Shown: positions 63,498-64,000 of the stretch, in pieces | How positions within the stretch are numbered: the first letter of the stretch is position 1 | How the letters are laid out: every line of letters begins with the position of its first letter | Source of the DNA: Mycolicibacterium tusciae | GTDB taxonomy: Bacteria; Actinomycetota; Actinomycetes; Mycobacteriales; Mycobacteriaceae | Assembly: GCF_002086795.1 (NCBI RefSeq) | Contig: NZ_MVIM01000007.1 | Coordinates: forward strand, 62,001-126,000 | Direction: 5' to 3' | Length of the DNA: 64,000 nt | Made by a program: the position numbers and the translations under genes | The notes under the pieces: model-generated | Databases searched by the model: none | The model's input: the letters and a program-made list of their open reading frames with translations, nothing else | Told to the model about the DNA's origin: nothing

Positions 63498-64000
63498 ATG
63501 CACCGAGAATCCAGCCACGTCTTGGCGCAGACGCTGGGAGACCTGGCCGTCGAGATGCAGGCCAAGGCGGACAGCCAAGACACTCTGCAGACCATTGTCA
63601 ACGCGGCCGCGGACATCGTTCCGGGCGCGCGGTGGGCGGGCATCTCCCTCCTCGACGGCGAGCGCGTGGTCGTCAAAGTGCCGACCGATCCGATCGTCGC
63701 CAAGCTGGAAGATCTGCAAGTGGAGTTGGGCGACGGCCCCTGCCTCACGGCCCTGAGAGATCAGCAGACCGTGCGCATCGAAGATACAAAATCCGATACC
63801 CGATGGCCTCAATTCGCAGATCAGGCAGTGGAACTGGGCGTGCGAAGCGTGCTGTCCTTTCAGCTGTTCGTGCGGCGCGGCAAGCTCGGCGCCCTCAACA
63901 TGTACGGCACTGAGGCCGGTGTGTTCGGCGACGATTCGGTGGAGACCGGAATGATCCTGGCTCAGCACGCCGCCGTCGCGATGGCGGGCTCGGCGGCCGC
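63498..64000 (+). CDS. GAF-domain (probably GAF-ANTAR) regulator, 3' end cut by window edge
   Basis: 167 codons from ATG 63498; continues past 64000. An N-terminal helix HVLAQTLGDLAVEMQAKADSQDTLQTIVNAAADIVPGARWAGISLLDGERVVVKVPTDPIVAKLEDLQVELGDGPCLTALRDQQTVRIED begins a GAF domain of the type found in mycobacterial GAF-ANTAR proteins, ending AQHAAVAMAG. An RNA-binding ANTAR domain is expected next but lies outside the window. Such proteins act as antiterminators. Confidence 0.85.
   Translation, partial: MHRESSHVLAQTLGDLAVEMQAKADSQDTLQTIVNAAADIVPGARWAGISLLDGERVVVKVPTDPIVAKLEDLQVELGDGPCLTALRDQQTVRIEDTKSDTRWPQFADQAVELGVRSVLSFQLFVRRGKLGALNMYGTEAGVFGDDSVETGMILAQHAAVAMAGSAA

Overview
The window is GC-rich actinobacterial DNA with tightly packed genes, many ATGA/GTGA overlaps and frequent GTG/TTG starts. 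Gene order and protein content follow the M. tuberculosis interval from about Rv3654c to Rv3705c almost gene for gene. The tuberculosis-complex dpp operon, cyp137 and rsfB genes are missing, and extra metabolic and stress genes are present. The source is most likely a non-tuberculous, probably fast-growing, Mycobacterium (Mycolicibacterium). I see no insertion sequence, prophage, CRISPR array or rRNA; this is core chromosome with one tRNA.

Layout. 1-4301 (minus): a Tad/Flp-type pilus and secretion locus (TadE-like proteins, Flp-like pilin, TadC, TadB, TadA) ending in the MinD-like ssd. 4302-6044: two small-RNA loci flank a HAD hydrolase, namely a 6C RNA on the minus strand and a 6S-like Ms1/MTS2823 RNA on the plus strand. 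6037-12982: a Fic-like protein, acs, and a GAF regulator with aldehyde and alcohol dehydrogenases (C2 metabolism). 13005-18712: the marP neighbourhood (secreted protease, holin-like protein, ephE, marP, Nudix CoA pyrophosphatase, TlpA-like thioredoxin, nth). 18818-23896: crp, an MBL hydrolase, RidA, the GET3-like pair bagA/bagB and whiB4. 24194-29134: ponA2, a phosphoesterase, cds1 and tRNA-Pro(CGG). 29195-33601: an F420/iron/stress block (Ddn-like enzyme, iron redox enzyme, CDGSH protein, MTQ2-like methyltransferase, LLM F420 oxidoreductase). 33604-41423: YqeY and the MoxR2-DUF58-DUF4129-DUF4350 cluster with SpoIIM and RDD membrane proteins. 41461-46395: small membrane proteins with TetR, AraC and PadR regulators and an aldo/keto reductase. 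46447-56608: glpK, methyltransferases, an orphan GCS2 protein and the complete ergothioneine operon egtA-E. 56733-64000: katA, OsmC/Ohr, secreted proteins, a FAD-Rieske oxidoreductase, an M42 peptidase and a truncated GAF (probably GAF-ANTAR) protein.

How it fits together. Much of the window concerns redox and stress physiology: ergothioneine, catalase, OsmC, whiB4, cds1, F420 enzymes, CDGSH and Rieske proteins, and CRP with CRP-like palindromes at Ms1, acs and whiB4/ponA2. A recurring GTTT-N14-16-GGGnnn motif, which resembles the mycobacterial SigF consensus, lies directly upstream of several stress-type genes between 29 and 33.6 kb and between 59 and 62 kb. This suggests the accessory genes share one general-stress regulon.
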